Part shown: positions 8,414 through 17,737 of the stretch, piece after piece
Layout of the letters: each line of letters begins with the position of its first letter
Numbering within the stretch: position 1 is the stretch's first letter
Source of the DNA: a bacterium
Lineage (GTDB): Bacteria; Hinthialibacterota; Hinthialibacteria; OLB16
NCBI GenBank assembly: GCA_022072055.1
Contig: JAJVIK010000010.1
Location: forward strand, 224,627-288,626
Length of the DNA: 64,000 nt
Direction: 5' to 3'
Notes under the pieces: generated by a model
The model's input: the letters and a program-made list of their open reading frames with translations, nothing else
Databases searched by the model: none
What the model was told of the DNA's origin: nothing
Translations under genes and position numbers: made by a program

Positions 8414-9949
8414 CTAGACCTCGGGCAAAGTCTCCCAGGTGAGTCCGAGTTTCCTGGCGGCGTAACCGGCCTGATCCAGGCAATCGCCATACACCATGAG
8501 CCAGTGCGAATCCCGGACCTCGCGGAGCAGCTTTTTCCAGTTCCCCTCGACCTCCACATCCTGCTGCGAGCGGCAGATCTCATAAAAGGGGTTGCTCTCG
8601 ATGGTCCCACGAAAACCGACCCACCGTCCGGTGGCGTATTCCGGGTCGATGAAGGTGACCACCGTGCCCTTGGGCATCTCCACCTTGGGCGCGGCCCCGA
8701 AATCGGACTCATAATGGGTGACGACCCGGACCGGTTCGTAGGTGGTCCCATCCAGTCGGCGCGGGCTGGTGCAGTGCGCGCAGGTGACCATCTTCTGGTG
8801 CGGAAAGGTGGAGTTGTGGAGAAACACCGGCCTTCCGGTGAGATGCCGCAGCAGAATGCCGGCCGGAATCACCACGAAGTCCGACTCGCAGAACGCCAGC
8901 AAACCTTCATCGTTGAGCAGGCTGAGGGTCAGGCAAGCGGTCGTTTGGGACATCGGGATGATGGTCCCCATGCAGCTCTTGATGGTGAACGCCTCGCACT
9001 CGCGCTCCTTCATCAGCTCCTTGAACAGGACATACAGCACAAAGGCGTTGACCACAAACCCGCGTTTGGTCTCCAAGCTGGTGTTCGGCAACGCGAGGTA
9101 GCGCTCGGTCCATTCCTCGGCGCGCGCCAGAAGTTCCTTGTCCTCGAGCATGGACTTCAGGCGAGGCTCAATCTCCTCGTAGGAGACATCCAGGATCTCG
9201 ATCCCAAATCTCTCGCGCGCGATCTCAGGAGCTTTGGGGGCGTACTTCCCCCAAGCCCCACCCAGGGCCACGACCTTTTCTCCGAGCAGGTTCCGGACCG
9301 CATAAAGGGCCCGGAGCCTCCAGGCGAGCTCTCCCGGATCATCCACCACCACATCCTCAACGCTCGCCCTTCGAGTCTCCTCCGAGAGATCGGCGACTCC
9401 GGGATCGGGGTTGAGGTACTGAATGCTGAGCGCCTCGTACCAGTAGTACACCGGGCCCGAACGGTGGCGGACGAAGATCAGCGGGGTTCCCTTCCCCGCC
9501 AGACAGGCCTTGAGCAACGAACCCGAGCCGGTGGCCGGATAGACAATCACGGAGTCATGGTCTCCCGCGTGAATCTCGTCAACCTCCTCCACCGCTTTGA
9601 CCTTGCGGACCGGCAGCGGCTCCAACGGGAAGTCGACGGTTGCCGCGAGCGCGCGTAACTCCTCGCTGATGCGCCGGGTCTCTTGCTCGGCTGCCTCCTC
9701 GGTTTGAACCCCACCCCAGGACTTCCACGAGGTCTCCGGTTTTGGGGTGGGAGTGGAATACATCAGGATCGGCTGCACTCGGAGGGGCCTTCCCACCACG
9801 CGAAAGGGAAGCTTGGGGTCCCACGCGAGCCCCTCGGGAAAAACGGTGGCGGAGGGGAAGAGCGCGCGCGGAAGTCCAACCACAGCCCCCGCGAACGCAC
9901 CTCCGGCGATTCCGATGAAACCTCGACGACTCACTGGTGGATGATGCAT
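8414..9949 (-). CDS. L-fucose isomerase-like protein with Tat leader
   Basis: 511 aa. The body resembles the L-fucose/L-arabinose isomerase fold: central segment SCMGTIIPMSQTTACLT, then ESDFVVIPAGILLRHLTGRP and HNSTFPHQKMVTCAHC towards the C-terminal barrel. These are the conserved acidic, His and Cys positions seen in related proteins of Planctomycetes-like genomes. The first ~33 residues carry a twin-arginine pattern (VSRRGFIGIAGGA) and a hydrophobic run, so the protein is probably exported folded with its metal. An exported isomerase-fold protein is unusual; it may be a sugar-binding or hydrolytic derivative. Its promoter region carries a palindrome shared with nifJ and the porin gene. Confidence 0.65.
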   Translation of the reverse strand: MHHPPVSRRGFIGIAGGAFAGAVVGLPRALFPSATVFPEGLAWDPKLPFRVVGRPLRVQPILMYSTPTPKPETSWKSWGGVQTEEAAEQETRRISEELRALAATVDFPLEPLPVRKVKAVEEVDEIHAGDHDSVIVYPATGSGSLLKACLAGKGTPLIFVRHRSGPVYYWYEALSIQYLNPDPGVADLSEETRRASVEDVVVDDPGELAWRLRALYAVRNLLGEKVVALGGAWGKYAPKAPEIARERFGIEILDVSYEEIEPRLKSMLEDKELLARAEEWTERYLALPNTSLETKRGFVVNAFVLYVLFKELMKERECEAFTIKSCMGTIIPMSQTTACLTLSLLNDEGLLAFCESDFVVIPAGILLRHLTGRPVFLHNSTFPHQKMVTCAHCTSPRRLDGTTYEPVRVVTHYESDFGAAPKVEMPKGTVVTFIDPEYATGRWVGFRGTIESNPFYEICRSQQDVEVEGNWKKLLREVRDSHWLMVYGDCLDQAGYAARKLGLTWETLPEV

Positions 9950-10022
9950 GGCGCGCCTCCCGAGGAAATCTTGGAGGGTATTTGACGCGGCCTCTCCAGG
10001 CGGAGATGGCTCCGAAATCTCA

Positions 10023-10055
10023 ACACAATAATGGTATCACAGTACCCTATTGTGT
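10023..10055. promoter_or_regulatory. Palindromic operator candidate, copy 1 (isomerase-like gene promoter)
   Basis: Perfect outer arms ACACAATA (10023-10030) and TATTGTGT (10048-10055) enclose inner arms GGTA (10033-10036) and TACC (10043-10046), all on nearly the same centre. It overlaps the -10 element and spacer of the leftward promoter. It matches copies 2 (10183) and 3 (20526) well beyond the arms (ATAATGGTAT...GTACC). Double symmetry suggests binding by a dimeric or tetrameric repressor; the factor is unknown. Confidence 0.6.
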
Positions 10056-10058
10056 CAA
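10031..10058 (-). promoter_or_regulatory. Sigma70-type promoter for the isomerase-like gene
   Basis: On the minus strand: -35 TTGACA (10058-10053, perfect), 16-base spacer, -10 TACCAT (10036-10031, 4 of 6). The leader to the ATG at 9949 is about 75 bases. The candidate operator copy 1 covers spacer and -10, so binding would block RNA polymerase. Confidence 0.5.
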
Positions 10059-10168
10059 TTTCACGGCGGGTGAAAATCGAGGGATTGAGAAGCCTTCTTG
10101 AAAGAGTCAAGCTACAAAAGAACCGACTCAGCCGCGGCCCATGGAGGGTTGAGCAAAGCCCTCACGGC

Positions 10169-10197
10169 TTGACTGAGACGAATAATAGTATTATAGT
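10169..10197 (+). promoter_or_regulatory. Sigma70-type promoter for the nifJ-hox operon
   Basis: -35 TTGACT (10169-10174), spacer of exactly 17 bases, -10 TATAGT (10192-10197). The expected start of transcription near 10204 falls inside operator copy 2, and the nifJ ATG is about 55 bases further on. Both hexamers are 5 of 6 to consensus. Confidence 0.6.
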
Positions 10198-10207
10198 TCC
10201 ACTATTA
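10183..10207. promoter_or_regulatory. Palindromic operator candidate, copy 2 (nifJ-hox promoter)
   Basis: TAATAGT (10183-10189), 11-base spacer, ACTATTA (10201-10207): a perfect 7-bp dyad across the -10 box and start site of the nifJ promoter. Aligned with copy 1 it shares AATAATnGTATnAnAGTnCC. Position argues for repression. Compare copy 3 at the porin promoter. Confidence 0.6.
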
Positions 10208-10259
10208 GCATCCACGCTCCGAGGCTCGACCCGCCCCTAGCGAGATTGGAGGATTGTTC

Positions 10260-13200
10260 ATGTCCCGCCCATTTGTGACACTCGATGGGACGGAGGCTGC
10301 GGCGTATGTGGCCTACCGCGCAAGTGAAGTCATTGCCATCTATCCCATCACCCCCTCTTCCCCGATGGGAGAGTTCTCCGACCAGTGGGCTTCGGAGAAC
10401 AGACCCAACCTGTGGGGCACTGTTCCGCATGTGATGGAAATGCAGAGTGAAGCGGGCGCGGCGGGAGCCATTCACGGCGCCCTCCAAGCCGGGGCGCTGA
10501 CCACAACCTTCACCTCCTCGCAGGGTCTCCTGTTGATGATCCCCAATCTGTACAAAATCGCTGGGGAGCTGACCCCGGCGGTCATACATGTCGCGGCGCG
10601 CTCGCTTGCGGCGCAGGCGCTTTCCATCTTTGGAGACCATTCGGATGTGATGTCGGTGCGGGGAACGGGGTTCGCGCTCCTTTCCTCGGGTTCGGTCCAG
10701 GAGGTGATGGATCTCGCGCTCGTGGCCCACGGAACCACGCTGGAGGCGCGTGTCCCCTTCATCCATTTCTTCGATGGCTTCCGGACTTCCCACGAGGTGG
10801 CCAAGGTTGAGACCCTCGCGGACGACGATCTCCGGGCTTTGATTGATGAGGGCTGCATCAGCGCCCATCGCGCCCGCGCGCTTTCACCGGACCATCCGGT
10901 GATCCGCGGCACCGCGCAGAACCCGGATGTGTATTTCCAGGCGCGCGAGTCGGTCAACCGCTTTTATCTCGCGATTCCGGAACTGGTGCAGAAGAAGATG
11001 GATCAATTCGCCGCGCGGGTGGGGCGTCAATATCATTTGTTTGATTACGCCGGACACCCACAAGCGGAGCGCGTGATCGTGATCCTCGGATCGGGTGGCG
11101 AAACGGTCGAGGAGACCGCGCGCTTCCTGGTGGAGAAAGGGGAGAAGGTGGGGTGTGTGCGAGTCCGCCTCTATCGGCCCTTCTCCATCGAACATTTCAT
11201 GGAGGCGCTGCCCAAGACGGTGAAGGCCATCGCGGCGCTTGACAGAACCAAGGAGCCGGGAAGCCTGGGCGAGCCGCTGTATCAGGATGTGGTCACGGCG
11301 TTCGCGGAGTCCCTATCGAACGGCGCCTCCAAATTCGCGAGTCCGCCCAAGGTGATTGGGGGTCGCTACGGCCTCTCCTCCAAAGAGTTCACCCCGGCAA
11401 TGGTCAATCGAGTTTTCGAGGAGCTCGCGCGAGAGAGGCCCAAGAACCACTTCACCGTTGGGATTGAGGATGATGTGACCCACACCAGTCTCGAATATGA
11501 CCAGGATTTCTCGATCGAGGAGGCGGATGTGGTCCGGGCATTGTTTCACGGTCTCGGCTCGGACGGCACGGTGGGCGCGAACAAGAACTCGGTGAAGATC
11601 ATCGGGGAGGAAACGCCCAACTACGCTCAAGGGTATTTCGTGTATGACTCCAAGAAATCCGGCGCGGTGACCGTGTCTCACCTGCGCTTCGGGCCGCGCG
11701 CGATCCGCGCTCCGTATTTGATCCGTGAGGCGAACTTCATCGCCTGTCACCAGTTCAACTTCCTGGAGCGCTATAACGTGTTGGAGGAGGCGGTCGAGGG
11801 GGCCGTGCTGCTGCTCAATAGCCCCTATAGCCCGGAGGAACTCTGGGATCACCTGCCGCGCCCGATTCAAGAGGAGATTCTCGCCAAAAAGGCGCGGGTT
11901 TTCACGATCGACGCTTACGATGTGGCGCGGCAGACGGGAATGGGCGGGCGCATCAACACCATCATGCAGACCTGCTTCTTCGCGATCAGCGGAGTGCTCC
12001 CGCGCGAGGAGGCCATCGCGGCGATCAAGCACTCGATTGAGAAGACCTACGGCAAAAAAGGGGAGAACATTGTTAAGAAGAATTTTGAGGCGGTCGACAC
12101 CACGCTCGCGAACCTGCACGAGGCGCGAATTCCCGACCAGGTGAGCAGCCGCCGGGAGCGACCGCCGGTGGTTCCGGACGAGGCCCCCGATTTTGTGAAG
12201 CTCCTCACCGCGCCGCTACTCGCCGGGCACGGTGACCGCTTGCCGGTCAGCGCGCTCCCGGTGGATGGCACTTATCCAACCGGCACCACTCAGTGGGAGA
12301 AGCGGAACATCGCTCAGGAGATCCCGATCTGGGATCCGGAATGGTGTATCCAATGCGCGAAGTGCGCGCTGGTCTGCCCACACGCGGCGATACGGATGAA
12401 GGTCTACAACGCGGAGGCGTTGAGCGGCGCGCCCGAATCGTTCCGCTCGATGGACTGGCGGGGACCCGATTTCAAGGGCCTCAAGATGACCATCCAGACC
12501 GCTCCGGAAGATTGCACCGGGTGCGGGCTGTGCGTGGAGATCTGCCCGGCCAAGAACAAACGCGCCACCCAGTTCAAGGCCATCAACATGAAACCGCAGC
12601 TCCCGCTCCGCGAGCATGAGCGCGAGTCCTATCGCTTCTTCCTTTCGATTCCCGAGCTGGACCGCCGGGAGATCAAGGTGGAAACCATCAAAGGCTCGCA
12701 GATGTTGGAGCCGCTCTTCGAGTATTCCGGGGCCTGCGCGGGGTGTGGGGAAACGCCGTATCTCAAGCTACTCAGCCAGCTCTTCGGAGATCGCGCATTG
12801 ATTGCCAACGCAACGGGATGTTCGTCCATCTACGGAGGGAACCTCCCGACCACTCCATGGGCCAAGAATGGCGATGGGCGCGGGCCGGCATGGTCCAACT
12901 CGCTGTTCGAGGATAACGCCGAATTCGGCCTGGGGTTTCGTCTGTGCATCGACAAGCTCGCGGAGCACGCCACGGAACTGGCGGACCGCCTGCGGGACCA
13001 GCTGGGGGAAGAGCTGGCGAGCGCCCTCATCGCGGCGGATCAGTCGGATGAATCCGGGATTCACGATCAACGCGAACGGGTAGCCGTTCTTAAGGAGCGT
13101 TTGGCGAAGATGGACGCTCCGGAGGCTAAGCGGCTCCTGGATATCGCGGATTACCTGGTGAAGAAGAGCGTGTGGATCGTGGGCGGCGACGGTTGGGCCT

Positions 13201-13838
13201 ACGACATCGGCTATGGCGGATTGGATCAAGTCGTTTCGTCCAGTCGAAATGTCAACATCCTGGTTCTGGACACGGAGGTCTATTCCAACACGGGCGGTCA
13301 GGCCTCCAAGGCCACCCCGCGCGGCGCGGTCGCCAAGTTCGCGGCGGGCGGGAAATCCACCGCCAAGAAAGACTTGGGACTGATGGCGATGACCTATGGG
13401 ACCGCGTATGTGGCCCAGATCGCGATGGGCGCGAACGACACCCAGGCCATTCGCGCCTTCATCGAGGCCGAGCGTTACAACGGCCCCTCGCTGATCATCG
13501 CCTACAGCCACTGTATCGCGCACGGGATCGACATGAGCAAGGGCATGGATTCCCAAAAGAAGGCGGTGCTTTGCGGACACTGGCCGCTCTATCGCTTCAA
13601 CCCGGATCTCAAGTCCCAGGGTGAAAACCCGCTGACGCTGGATTACCATGAACCCAAGCTTCCGGTCGCGGAGTACGCGTATCAGGAAACGCGCTACAAG
13701 ATGTTGACCAAGAGCAACCCGGACGCCGCCGCCCGGCTGATGGCGCTCGCCCAGGAGGACGCGCTCGAGACCTGGAGGCGTTACTCCACCCTGGCCGCGT
13801 CCTTCTCCCCCTCCGGCGGGAACGGAAAACCAAATTAG
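10260..13838 (+). CDS. nifJ: Pyruvate:ferredoxin (flavodoxin) oxidoreductase, single-chain
   Basis: 1192 aa, full length for the homodimeric single-chain enzyme. Oxidises pyruvate with CoA to acetyl-CoA and CO2, giving reduced ferredoxin or flavodoxin. In order: N-terminal domain with YPITPSSPMGE, gamma-type domain, two [4Fe-4S] sites (CIQCAKCALVCP and CTGCGLCVEICP, about 695-765), and the thiamine-diphosphate domain with CAGCGETPY, NATGCSSIYGGN and GGDGWAYDIGYGG. ATG 10260 is chosen over TTG 10254 because GGAGGA sits 6 bases upstream. It opens a long operon running through hoxEFUYHW to hypA and has a promoter overlapped by a palindromic operator. Confidence 0.96.
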   Translation: MSRPFVTLDGTEAAAYVAYRASEVIAIYPITPSSPMGEFSDQWASENRPNLWGTVPHVMEMQSEAGAAGAIHGALQAGALTTTFTSSQGLLLMIPNLYKIAGELTPAVIHVAARSLAAQALSIFGDHSDVMSVRGTGFALLSSGSVQEVMDLALVAHGTTLEARVPFIHFFDGFRTSHEVAKVETLADDDLRALIDEGCISAHRARALSPDHPVIRGTAQNPDVYFQARESVNRFYLAIPELVQKKMDQFAARVGRQYHLFDYAGHPQAERVIVILGSGGETVEETARFLVEKGEKVGCVRVRLYRPFSIEHFMEALPKTVKAIAALDRTKEPGSLGEPLYQDVVTAFAESLSNGASKFASPPKVIGGRYGLSSKEFTPAMVNRVFEELARERPKNHFTVGIEDDVTHTSLEYDQDFSIEEADVVRALFHGLGSDGTVGANKNSVKIIGEETPNYAQGYFVYDSKKSGAVTVSHLRFGPRAIRAPYLIREANFIACHQFNFLERYNVLEEAVEGAVLLLNSPYSPEELWDHLPRPIQEEILAKKARVFTIDAYDVARQTGMGGRINTIMQTCFFAISGVLPREEAIAAIKHSIEKTYGKKGENIVKKNFEAVDTTLANLHEARIPDQVSSRRERPPVVPDEAPDFVKLLTAPLLAGHGDRLPVSALPVDGTYPTGTTQWEKRNIAQEIPIWDPEWCIQCAKCALVCPHAAIRMKVYNAEALSGAPESFRSMDWRGPDFKGLKMTIQTAPEDCTGCGLCVEICPAKNKRATQFKAINMKPQLPLREHERESYRFFLSIPELDRREIKVETIKGSQMLEPLFEYSGACAGCGETPYLKLLSQLFGDRALIANATGCSSIYGGNLPTTPWAKNGDGRGPAWSNSLFEDNAEFGLGFRLCIDKLAEHATELADRLRDQLGEELASALIAADQSDESGIHDQRERVAVLKERLAKMDAPEAKRLLDIADYLVKKSVWIVGGDGWAYDIGYGGLDQVVSSSRNVNILVLDTEVYSNTGGQASKATPRGAVAKFAAGGKSTAKKDLGLMAMTYGTAYVAQIAMGANDTQAIRAFIEAERYNGPSLIIAYSHCIAHGIDMSKGMDSQKKAVLCGHWPLYRFNPDLKSQGENPLTLDYHEPKLPVAEYAYQETRYKMLTKSNPDAAARLMALAQEDALETWRRYSTLAASFSPSGGNGKPN

Positions 13839-13868
13839 ATCGGATCGCGCTTGCGAGGAGAAATCGAG

Positions 13869-14876
13869 ATGGACCTTTCCACAACCTACATGGGCATCCC
13901 ACTCAAGAGTCCGTTTGTCCCCTCGGCCTGCGGGCCGCTCTCGCGGGATGTGGGGATGGTTCGGGCGCTCGAGGACGCGGGCGCCTCCGCGATTGTGATG
14001 TATTCCCTTTTCGAGGAGCAGATCCAGCACGAGGCTCAGGAGCTTGATCATTTCCTCACGCGCTCCACGCATGCCTACGCCGAGGCGTTGACCTATTTCC
14101 CCGATCTCGACAACTACAACGCCGGTCCGGAGGAATACCTCGACCACCTCTGCCGGGTGAAACAGGCGGTGGATATCCCGGTGTTCGGCAGTCTGAACGG
14201 GATCTCGCCGGGAGGGTGGACCGCTTACGCCAAGAAGATGGAGCAAGCCGGGGCCGATGGAATCGAGCTGAACCTCTACTTCATCCCGGCGGACGCAAAC
14301 CTCACCGGACGCGAAGTGGAACAGGCCTATGTGGACGTGCTCGCGGAGGTGAAGCGATCGGTCACGATCCCGGTCGCCATGAAGATCGGCCCGTTCTTCA
14401 GCTCCACCTTCGAGATGGCGAAACGGTTCGAAGCGGCCGGCGCGGACGCCCTGGTGTTGTTCAACCGCTTCTATCAGCCCGATATCGATCTTGAGGAGCT
14501 GGAGGTCAAGCCGAGTCTGATCCTCTCCTCCCCCTTCGAGATGCGTCTGCCGATGCGCTGGATCGCGATCCTGTACGGCAAAGTGAAGATGAGCCTGGGG
14601 GCCACTCGCGGCATTCATGACGCCCTGGCGGCGCTTAAGCTCCTGATGGTCGGCGCGGATGTCACCATGCTTTGCTCGGAACTTCTCCGGCACGGCCCCA
14701 GGCGCCTCACCGAGATCGAAATGGATATGCGCCGCTGGATGGAGGACCACGAATATGATTCGGTGGGGATGCTCAAGGGAAGCATGAGCCAGATCAATTG
14801 CGCCGAACCGGCCGCCTTTGAGCGCGCCAATTACATGAAGACCCTGCAAAGCTACGAACGCTACCGGGTGGCTTGA
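13869..14876 (+). CDS. Dihydroorotate dehydrogenase-like flavoprotein
   Basis: 335 aa TIM-barrel protein of the class I dihydroorotate dehydrogenase superfamily, expected to bind FMN (FGSLNGISPGG, GADGIELNLYFIP, VAMKIGPFF, ADALVLFNRFY strands). This subgroup is often found beside pyruvate:ferredoxin oxidoreductase genes and is not the pyrimidine-pathway enzyme. No other pyrimidine gene is near. Start at 13869 follows GAGGAGAAA; the nifJ stop is 30 bases upstream and hoxE starts 11 bases downstream, so it is embedded in the operon. A role in ferredoxin- or NAD-linked redox is inferred; the substrate is unknown. Confidence 0.75.
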   Translation: MDLSTTYMGIPLKSPFVPSACGPLSRDVGMVRALEDAGASAIVMYSLFEEQIQHEAQELDHFLTRSTHAYAEALTYFPDLDNYNAGPEEYLDHLCRVKQAVDIPVFGSLNGISPGGWTAYAKKMEQAGADGIELNLYFIPADANLTGREVEQAYVDVLAEVKRSVTIPVAMKIGPFFSSTFEMAKRFEAAGADALVLFNRFYQPDIDLEELEVKPSLILSSPFEMRLPMRWIAILYGKVKMSLGATRGIHDALAALKLLMVGADVTMLCSELLRHGPRRLTEIEMDMRRWMEDHEYDSVGMLKGSMSQINCAEPAAFERANYMKTLQSYERYRVA

Positions 14877-14887
14877 AGGAGGCCGCG

Positions 14888-15388
14888 ATGATACTCCCGC
14901 CCGAAAAACAACCGATGCCCTCCGACGATAAGCGCTGGCGTCTGGTGGCCACCGCGATGCGCCGTCACGGCTACAAGTCCCATGGCCTGATCGAGTCCCT
15001 GCACTCGATCCAAGAGACTTTCGGGTATGTGAGCGAGGACGCCCTCAAGTTCACGGCCAAGATGTTGCGGGTCCCGCTTTCTCAGGCCTATGGGGTGGCC
15101 TCGTTCTATCACTATTTCAATCTCAAGCCACTGGGGCGCCACTCGTGCGTGGTGTGCCGCGGGACCGCTTGCCACATCAAAGGCTCGGCCCAAATCCTCT
15201 CCGATCTTGAACAGTTGTTCGCCGTGCGAGTGGGTGAAACCACCGAGGATGGGAGCCTCTCACTGCTTTCCGCGCAGTGCCTCGGCGCGTGTGGGATCGC
15301 GCCCGCGGTGGTGCTGGACGGAGTGGTTATGGGAAGGGCGGAGGCCGAATCGATAGTCCATCGGGTCGAGGAGGTGGTGGCCGCATGA
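14888..15388 (+). CDS. hoxE: Bidirectional [NiFe]-hydrogenase diaphorase subunit HoxE (NuoE-like)
   Basis: 166 aa thioredoxin-fold [2Fe-2S] protein. The four ligands appear as C-x4-C (CRGTAC) and C-x3-C (CLGAC), as in NuoE/HoxE. It probably passes electrons between HoxF and quinone- or ferredoxin-linked partners. Start at 14888 follows AAGGAGG. Its TGA overlaps the hoxF ATG (ATGA). It belongs to the canonical order E-F-U-Y-H. Confidence 0.9.
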   Translation: MILPPEKQPMPSDDKRWRLVATAMRRHGYKSHGLIESLHSIQETFGYVSEDALKFTAKMLRVPLSQAYGVASFYHYFNLKPLGRHSCVVCRGTACHIKGSAQILSDLEQLFAVRVGETTEDGSLSLLSAQCLGACGIAPAVVLDGVVMGRAEAESIVHRVEEVVAA

Positions 15389-16986
15389 TCTTCGAGGAAC
15401 TGGGCCACATCGAAGAGGCGGAGCTGGAAGCTCAGAGCCGGTTTGAGCGCCGCATCCATGTGTGCGCGGCGGCGGGTTGCCTGGCTTCCGGCGCGGACGC
15501 GGTCAAGGAGGCGCTTTCGGGGGAGCTGCAATCGACCGGGCTTGAAGAGCGTTGCCAGATGGTGGGAGTGGGCTGCATGGGGCTATGCTCGCGCGGTCCG
15601 CTGGTTTCGATCCAACCCGACAATGTGCTTCTGGCCCAGGTGAGGGCGAAGGACGCCAAGGAGGTTGTGGGGACGCTCGGAAAGAAGCCGCCCAAGCGCT
15701 TGGCCTGCCCCAGCGACCTTCCGTTCTTCAAGCGGCAACTCAAGGTCGTCCTTGAAAACATGGGGCGGATCGATCCGGAGCGGATCGAGGAGTATATCGC
15801 GGTGGGAGGATATTCCGCGCTTCACAAGGGCTTGACGGAAATGACTTCCCAAGAGGTCATCGACGAGGTGGTGAAGAGCGGTCTGCGGGGACGTGGGGGC
15901 GCGGGTTATCCCACCGGTCTCAAGTGGAGCCAACTCTCCAAGGAGAGCTCTCCGATCAAGTATGTGGTCTGCAACGCGGACGAGGGTGACCCCGGCGCCT
16001 TTATGGATCGGAGCGTGCTGGAGGGGGATCCGCACCGGGTTCTCGAGGGGATGATCCTGGCCGGGTACGCCACAGGCGCGACACAGGGGTTCATCTATGT
16101 CCGAGCCGAGTACCCGCTCGCGATCAAGCGCCTCAATCTCGCGATCAAACAGGCCAGTCGCCTGGGGCTCCTGGGCCACAACATCTGCGGGACTCCCGTC
16201 AGCTTCGGGGTCGAGGTGCGAGTGGGCGCGGGGGCGTTCGTGTGCGGGGAGGAAACCGCGCTGATGGCTTCGATCGAGGGCGGTCGCGGGACCCCCAGGC
16301 CGCGTCCTCCCTTCCCCACCCAATCGGGCATTTGGGGTCGTCCCACGATGATCAACAACGTGGAGACCTTCGCGAACATCCCGCCCATCATCCGCAACGG
16401 CGGCAAGTGGCTGGCGGAGATCGGAACGGAGAAGAGCAAGGGCACCAAGGTCTTTTCGCTCTCCGGCAAGGTGGTCAACACCGGCCTGATCGAGGTCCCG
16501 ATGGGGATCACGCTCCGTGAAATCATCTTCGAGATCGGGGGTGGAATCCCCTTTGGAGGGAAGTTCAAGGCGGTCCAGACAGGGGGGCCATCCGGAGGGT
16601 GCGTGCCGGACAGCGGACTGGATGTTCCCGTCGATTACGAATCCCTCTCGCACCTCGGAACCATCATGGGTTCCGGCGGCATGGTGGTGATGGATGATTC
16701 GGCGAGCATGGTGGACGTGGCCAGGTTCTTCCTCGATTTCAGTCGTCATGAGTCCTGCGGTAAGTGCATTCCGTGCCGTGTGGGCACGGTGCAGATGCAT
16801 GGCCTCTTGGACAAGATCGCCGCGAACCGGGCCACGAGCGAGGATTTGGCGATGCTGGAGGAACTCTGCGATCTGGTGCGCAAGACCAGCCTATGCGGTC
16901 TCGGCCAGACCGCGCCGACCCCGGTGGTCAGCACCTTGCGGCATTTCCGCGAGGAGTATTTGAGTCATTTGTCCGGCAAGGCTTGA
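15385..16986 (+). CDS. hoxF: Bidirectional [NiFe]-hydrogenase diaphorase subunit HoxF (NuoF-like)
   Basis: 533 aa. N-terminal thioredoxin-like [2Fe-2S] domain (HVCAAAGC and CMGLC, residues 20-80), NADH-binding glycine-rich loop [16 protein letters not shown]-binding middle region ([26 protein letters not shown]) and a C-terminal [4Fe-4S] site ([12 protein letters not shown] with a fourth Cys in SLCGLGQ). This is the NAD(H)-reactive diaphorase of group 3d hydrogenases. Start overlaps the hoxE stop by 4 bases. It has no extra C-terminal ferredoxin domain such as electron-bifurcating HydB/HndC proteins carry, which supports the Hox assignment. Confidence 0.92.
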   Translation: MIFEELGHIEEAELEAQSRFERRIHVCAAAGCLASGADAVKEALSGELQSTGLEERCQMVGVGCMGLCSRGPLVSIQPDNVLLAQVRAKDAKEVVGTLGKKPPKRLACPSDLPFFKRQLKVVLENMGRIDPERIEEYIAVGGYSALHKGLTEMTSQEVIDEVVKSGLRGRGGAGYPTGLKWSQLSKESSPIKYVVCNADEGDPGAFMDRSVLEGDPHRVLEGMILAGYATGATQGFIYVRAEYPLAIKRLNLAIKQASRLGLLGHNICGTPVSFGVEVRVGAGAFVCGEETALMASIEGGRGTPRPRPPFPTQSGIWGRPTMINNVETFANIPPIIRNGGKWLAEIGTEKSKGTKVFSLSGKVVNTGLIEVPMGITLREIIFEIGGGIPFGGKFKAVQTGGPSGGCVPDSGLDVPVDYESLSHLGTIMGSGGMVVMDDSASMVDVARFFLDFSRHESCGKCIPCRVGTVQMHGLLDKIAANRATSEDLAMLEELCDLVRKTSLCGLGQTAPTPVVSTLRHFREEYLSHLSGKA

Positions 16987-17014
16987 GCTGGGCGCCGCGA
17001 CAGGAGAAGGCTTC

Positions 17015-17737
17015 ATGCCAACAAGCGTCAAGGTAAAAACCCTCAGGATCGATGGGCGCGATGTGAGCGCGCGCGAGGACCAGACCATCCTCGAGGTCGC
17101 GCGCGAAAACGACATCTGGATCCCGACCCTTTGCCATCTGGATGGGCTCTCCCCGGTCGGCGCGTGCCGGCTTTGCCTGGTTGAAATCAAAGGCTCCACC
17201 AAGCTCCTCCCGGCCTGTGTCACCGCGGTCGAGGAGGGGATGGAGGTCAGCACGCAGACGGAGGGCTTGGAGTCCTATCGGCGGATGATTCTCGAGTTGC
17301 TCTTTTCGGAGCGCAACCATGTGTGCTCCATCTGCAAGTCGAACGGGCATTGTGAAATGCAAACCTTGGCCCAACGCCTGGGCCTGACCCACATCCATTT
17401 CCCCTATCGCTATCCGAGCCTTCCCGTCGACCTTTCGCACGAGCTTTTCGGGATGGACCACAACCGCTGCATCCTTTGCACCCGGTGCGTCCGGGTGTGC
17501 GCGGAGATCGAGGGGGCGCATGTTTGGGATGTGATGGGACGGGGCGTGGATGCCCGCATCATTTGCGACCTGAACCAGCCCTGGGGGACCTCCGAGACCT
17601 GCACCAGCTGTGGAAAGTGCGTGCATGTCTGCCCGACCGGGGCCTTGTTCGAGCGTGGACGCTCCGCTTCGGAAATGGACAAGCGACCGGAGTTCCTGCC
17701 CTATCTCACTCTGATGAGGAGGGCCGGCGGTGAGTAA
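17015..17737 (+). CDS. hoxU: Bidirectional [NiFe]-hydrogenase diaphorase subunit HoxU (NuoG-like)
   Basis: 240 aa Fe-S relay between HoxF and the hydrogenase dimer. N-terminal [2Fe-2S] domain ([15 protein letters not shown], later Cys in LLPACV), then the His-containing cluster region [14 protein letters not shown], then two [4Fe-4S] ferredoxin sites ([11 protein letters not shown] and [12 protein letters not shown]). Start ATG 17015 follows GACAGGAGAAGG. The 3' end overlaps hoxY by 8 bases. Confidence 0.92.
   Translation: MPTSVKVKTLRIDGRDVSAREDQTILEVARENDIWIPTLCHLDGLSPVGACRLCLVEIKGSTKLLPACVTAVEEGMEVSTQTEGLESYRRMILELLFSERNHVCSICKSNGHCEMQTLAQRLGLTHIHFPYRYPSLPVDLSHELFGMDHNRCILCTRCVRVCAEIEGAHVWDVMGRGVDARIICDLNQPWGTSETCTSCGKCVHVCPTGALFERGRSASEMDKRPEFLPYLTLMRRAGGE

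Larger units (their letters stand above)
9950..10259. other. Divergent regulatory region between the isomerase-like gene and nifJ
   Basis: 310 bases without a gene. It is clearly more AT-rich than its surroundings and contains two copies of a palindromic motif (10023-10055 and 10183-10207), a leftward promoter and a rightward promoter, each listed separately. It also provides the nifJ ribosome-binding site GGAGGA at 10248-10253. Confidence 0.7.

Noticed and set aside
12768..14849. 693-codon open frame on the minus strand across nifJ and the DHODH-like gene
   Set aside because: It lies entirely opposite strongly conserved coding sequence, has low-complexity His/Arg/Gly-rich content and no domain; a GC-bias shadow.
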